64,000 bases of DNA from Litoditis marina (taxonomy: Eukaryota > Nematoda > Chromadorea > Rhabditida > Rhabditidae). The DNA lies in contig OZ038435.1 of NCBI GenBank assembly GCA_964036275.1, forward strand, positions 27,261,521-27,325,520, in the 5' to 3' direction. Positions 63,348 through 64,000 of this stretch are shown in pieces. A model generated the notes under the pieces. It was not told the origin of the DNA. It did not search any database and saw nothing but the letters and a program-made list of their open reading frames with translations. Position 1 is the stretch's first letter. Each line of letters opens with the position of its first letter. The position numbers were made by a program, and so were the translations under genes.

Positions 63348-64000
63348 ATGGATGATGACAGTGACGGTGGTTCATTTGGTTAGTTTTTCTCGAGGGGATG
63401 AAATGTGTGAGTGCTGTGTGGGGCAGAGAGCAAAAGGAGGAGAGAGAAATAGAGAGAGGGTATGATTGAGATGAATATACCATCCGCTCTGGTTGAGTAC
63501 AATGAACTGTACGTGTGCCCATGCTCTCACTTGTGTGTTAGTGAACCTACGGTATATCCTCAGTTGGAATGTATTAACATCATCATCGGCAGTGAGTTCG
63601 TTACTGATTCTGGTTTATTATAGGAAGCCCTGGGTACTGGAAACAGAATCTGTATCTACTGCAAGAAAGAGCTCCGAAGCCGAATCGAGTGAGATGTACA
63701 AAGCCCGTTGCCTCGCGGCCTAGTCAGTACGAAGACGAGTTTCATGGTCTCATCGACCGAGAAGAGGTAATAGTTTCAGTTTCTTCTCTGGTTCATGAAT
63801 TCAGTCAGTGGCAATAACCACGAATCTCTAAATACCTTCCGCGGTAAGTTAGAGCACGGAAAAAAGTATTGTGCTCTAACTTGCCGCGGGAGGCTTCACT
63901 AGCGGTGGGGATAAGCATGATCTAGCACACCGGTATATAGCTCTGGAATTCCACTGAATAGGATTGCTTTATCGATTTATGTCAGACGGACGTGCTGCTG
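63348..64000 (+). CDS. chin-1: Chimaerin-type Rac GTPase-activating protein, N-terminal part (continues beyond window)
   Basis: Chimaerins combine an SH2 domain, a C1 diacylglycerol-binding domain and a RhoGAP domain that switches off Rac. Only the start is here: exons 63348-63378, 63624-63766 and 63986-64000 (runs off the edge). The encoded start MDDDSDGGSFGSPGYWKQNL, then YLLQERAPKPNRVRCTKPV and EFHGLIDREETDVLL, parallels mammalian chimaerin N-termini (YLYQLQQEAP..., EFHGMISREEADQLL), where the SH2 domain begins. Splice phases agree (31 bases, then 143, then 15). The C1 and GAP domains would lie to the right of the window. The N-terminal leader is short, so other start exons may exist further upstream. 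Confidence 0.82.
63835..63893. repeat. 23-bp-arm hairpin in chimaerin intron 2
   Basis: 63835-63857 (CCGCGGTAAGTTAGAGCAC core) pairs with 63871-63893 (GTGCTCTAACTTGCCGCGG core), with about one mismatch and a 13-base loop. It is either a miRNA-like hairpin or a small palindromic repeat. Expression is unknown. Confidence 0.6.

Overview
This window is nuclear DNA from a nematode, most likely a rhabditid-type chromadorean. The protein-coding genes are eukaryotic and intron-rich, with GT-AG introns that usually end in a TTTCAG-like acceptor. Several start codons sit a few bases after an acceptor-like site that has no upstream coding exon, as expected for spliced-leader trans-splicing. The strongest clue is a succinate dehydrogenase cytochrome b subunit gene (mev-1/cyt-1 type) directly followed, on the same strand, by a Bcl-2 family gene of CED-9 type. 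That is the arrangement of the C. elegans ced-9 operon. Introns are larger than is usual in C. elegans and are full of short inverted-repeat elements, so the species is probably not C. elegans itself.

Layout. Bases 1-3199 hold an inverted duplication and a 130-bp tandem satellite rich in TGACGTCA, with no convincing gene. Then come PRPP synthetase (+, 3680-6446), an unrecognised secreted protein (+, 8240-10195), the SDHC/CED-9 pair (+, 12604-14468 and 14795-16790), and ARPC2 of the Arp2/3 complex (-, 22181-17201). Bases 22182-32851 are a gene-poor block with foldback and inverted-repeat elements. A 22-exon DHX35-type DEAH helicase (+, 32852-43400) is followed by a UDP-glucuronosyltransferase (+, 44250-49918). 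A 26-exon NOMO/NRA-4 gene (-, 59640-50200) lies 630 bp downstream of an MMADHC (cobalamin trafficking) gene on the same strand (-, 62235-60271). At the right edge begins a chimaerin-type gene (SH2-containing RacGAP) on the plus strand (63348 to beyond the window).

Most genes are housekeeping: nucleotide synthesis, mitochondrial complex II, apoptosis control, actin nucleation, splicing, glucuronidation, ER membrane protein handling and vitamin B12 metabolism. They do not form one pathway. The functional links visible are the mitochondrial SDHC/CED-9 operon and the possible MMADHC-NOMO tandem unit. I assembled the exon structures by hand from reading phase, splice signals and resemblance to remembered family sequences. 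Every internal junction listed keeps the reading frame, but none was tested against transcripts. I found no bacterial-type system, CRISPR array or obvious transfer. The most unusual material is in splice-site architecture and repeats, plus the secreted orphan protein.
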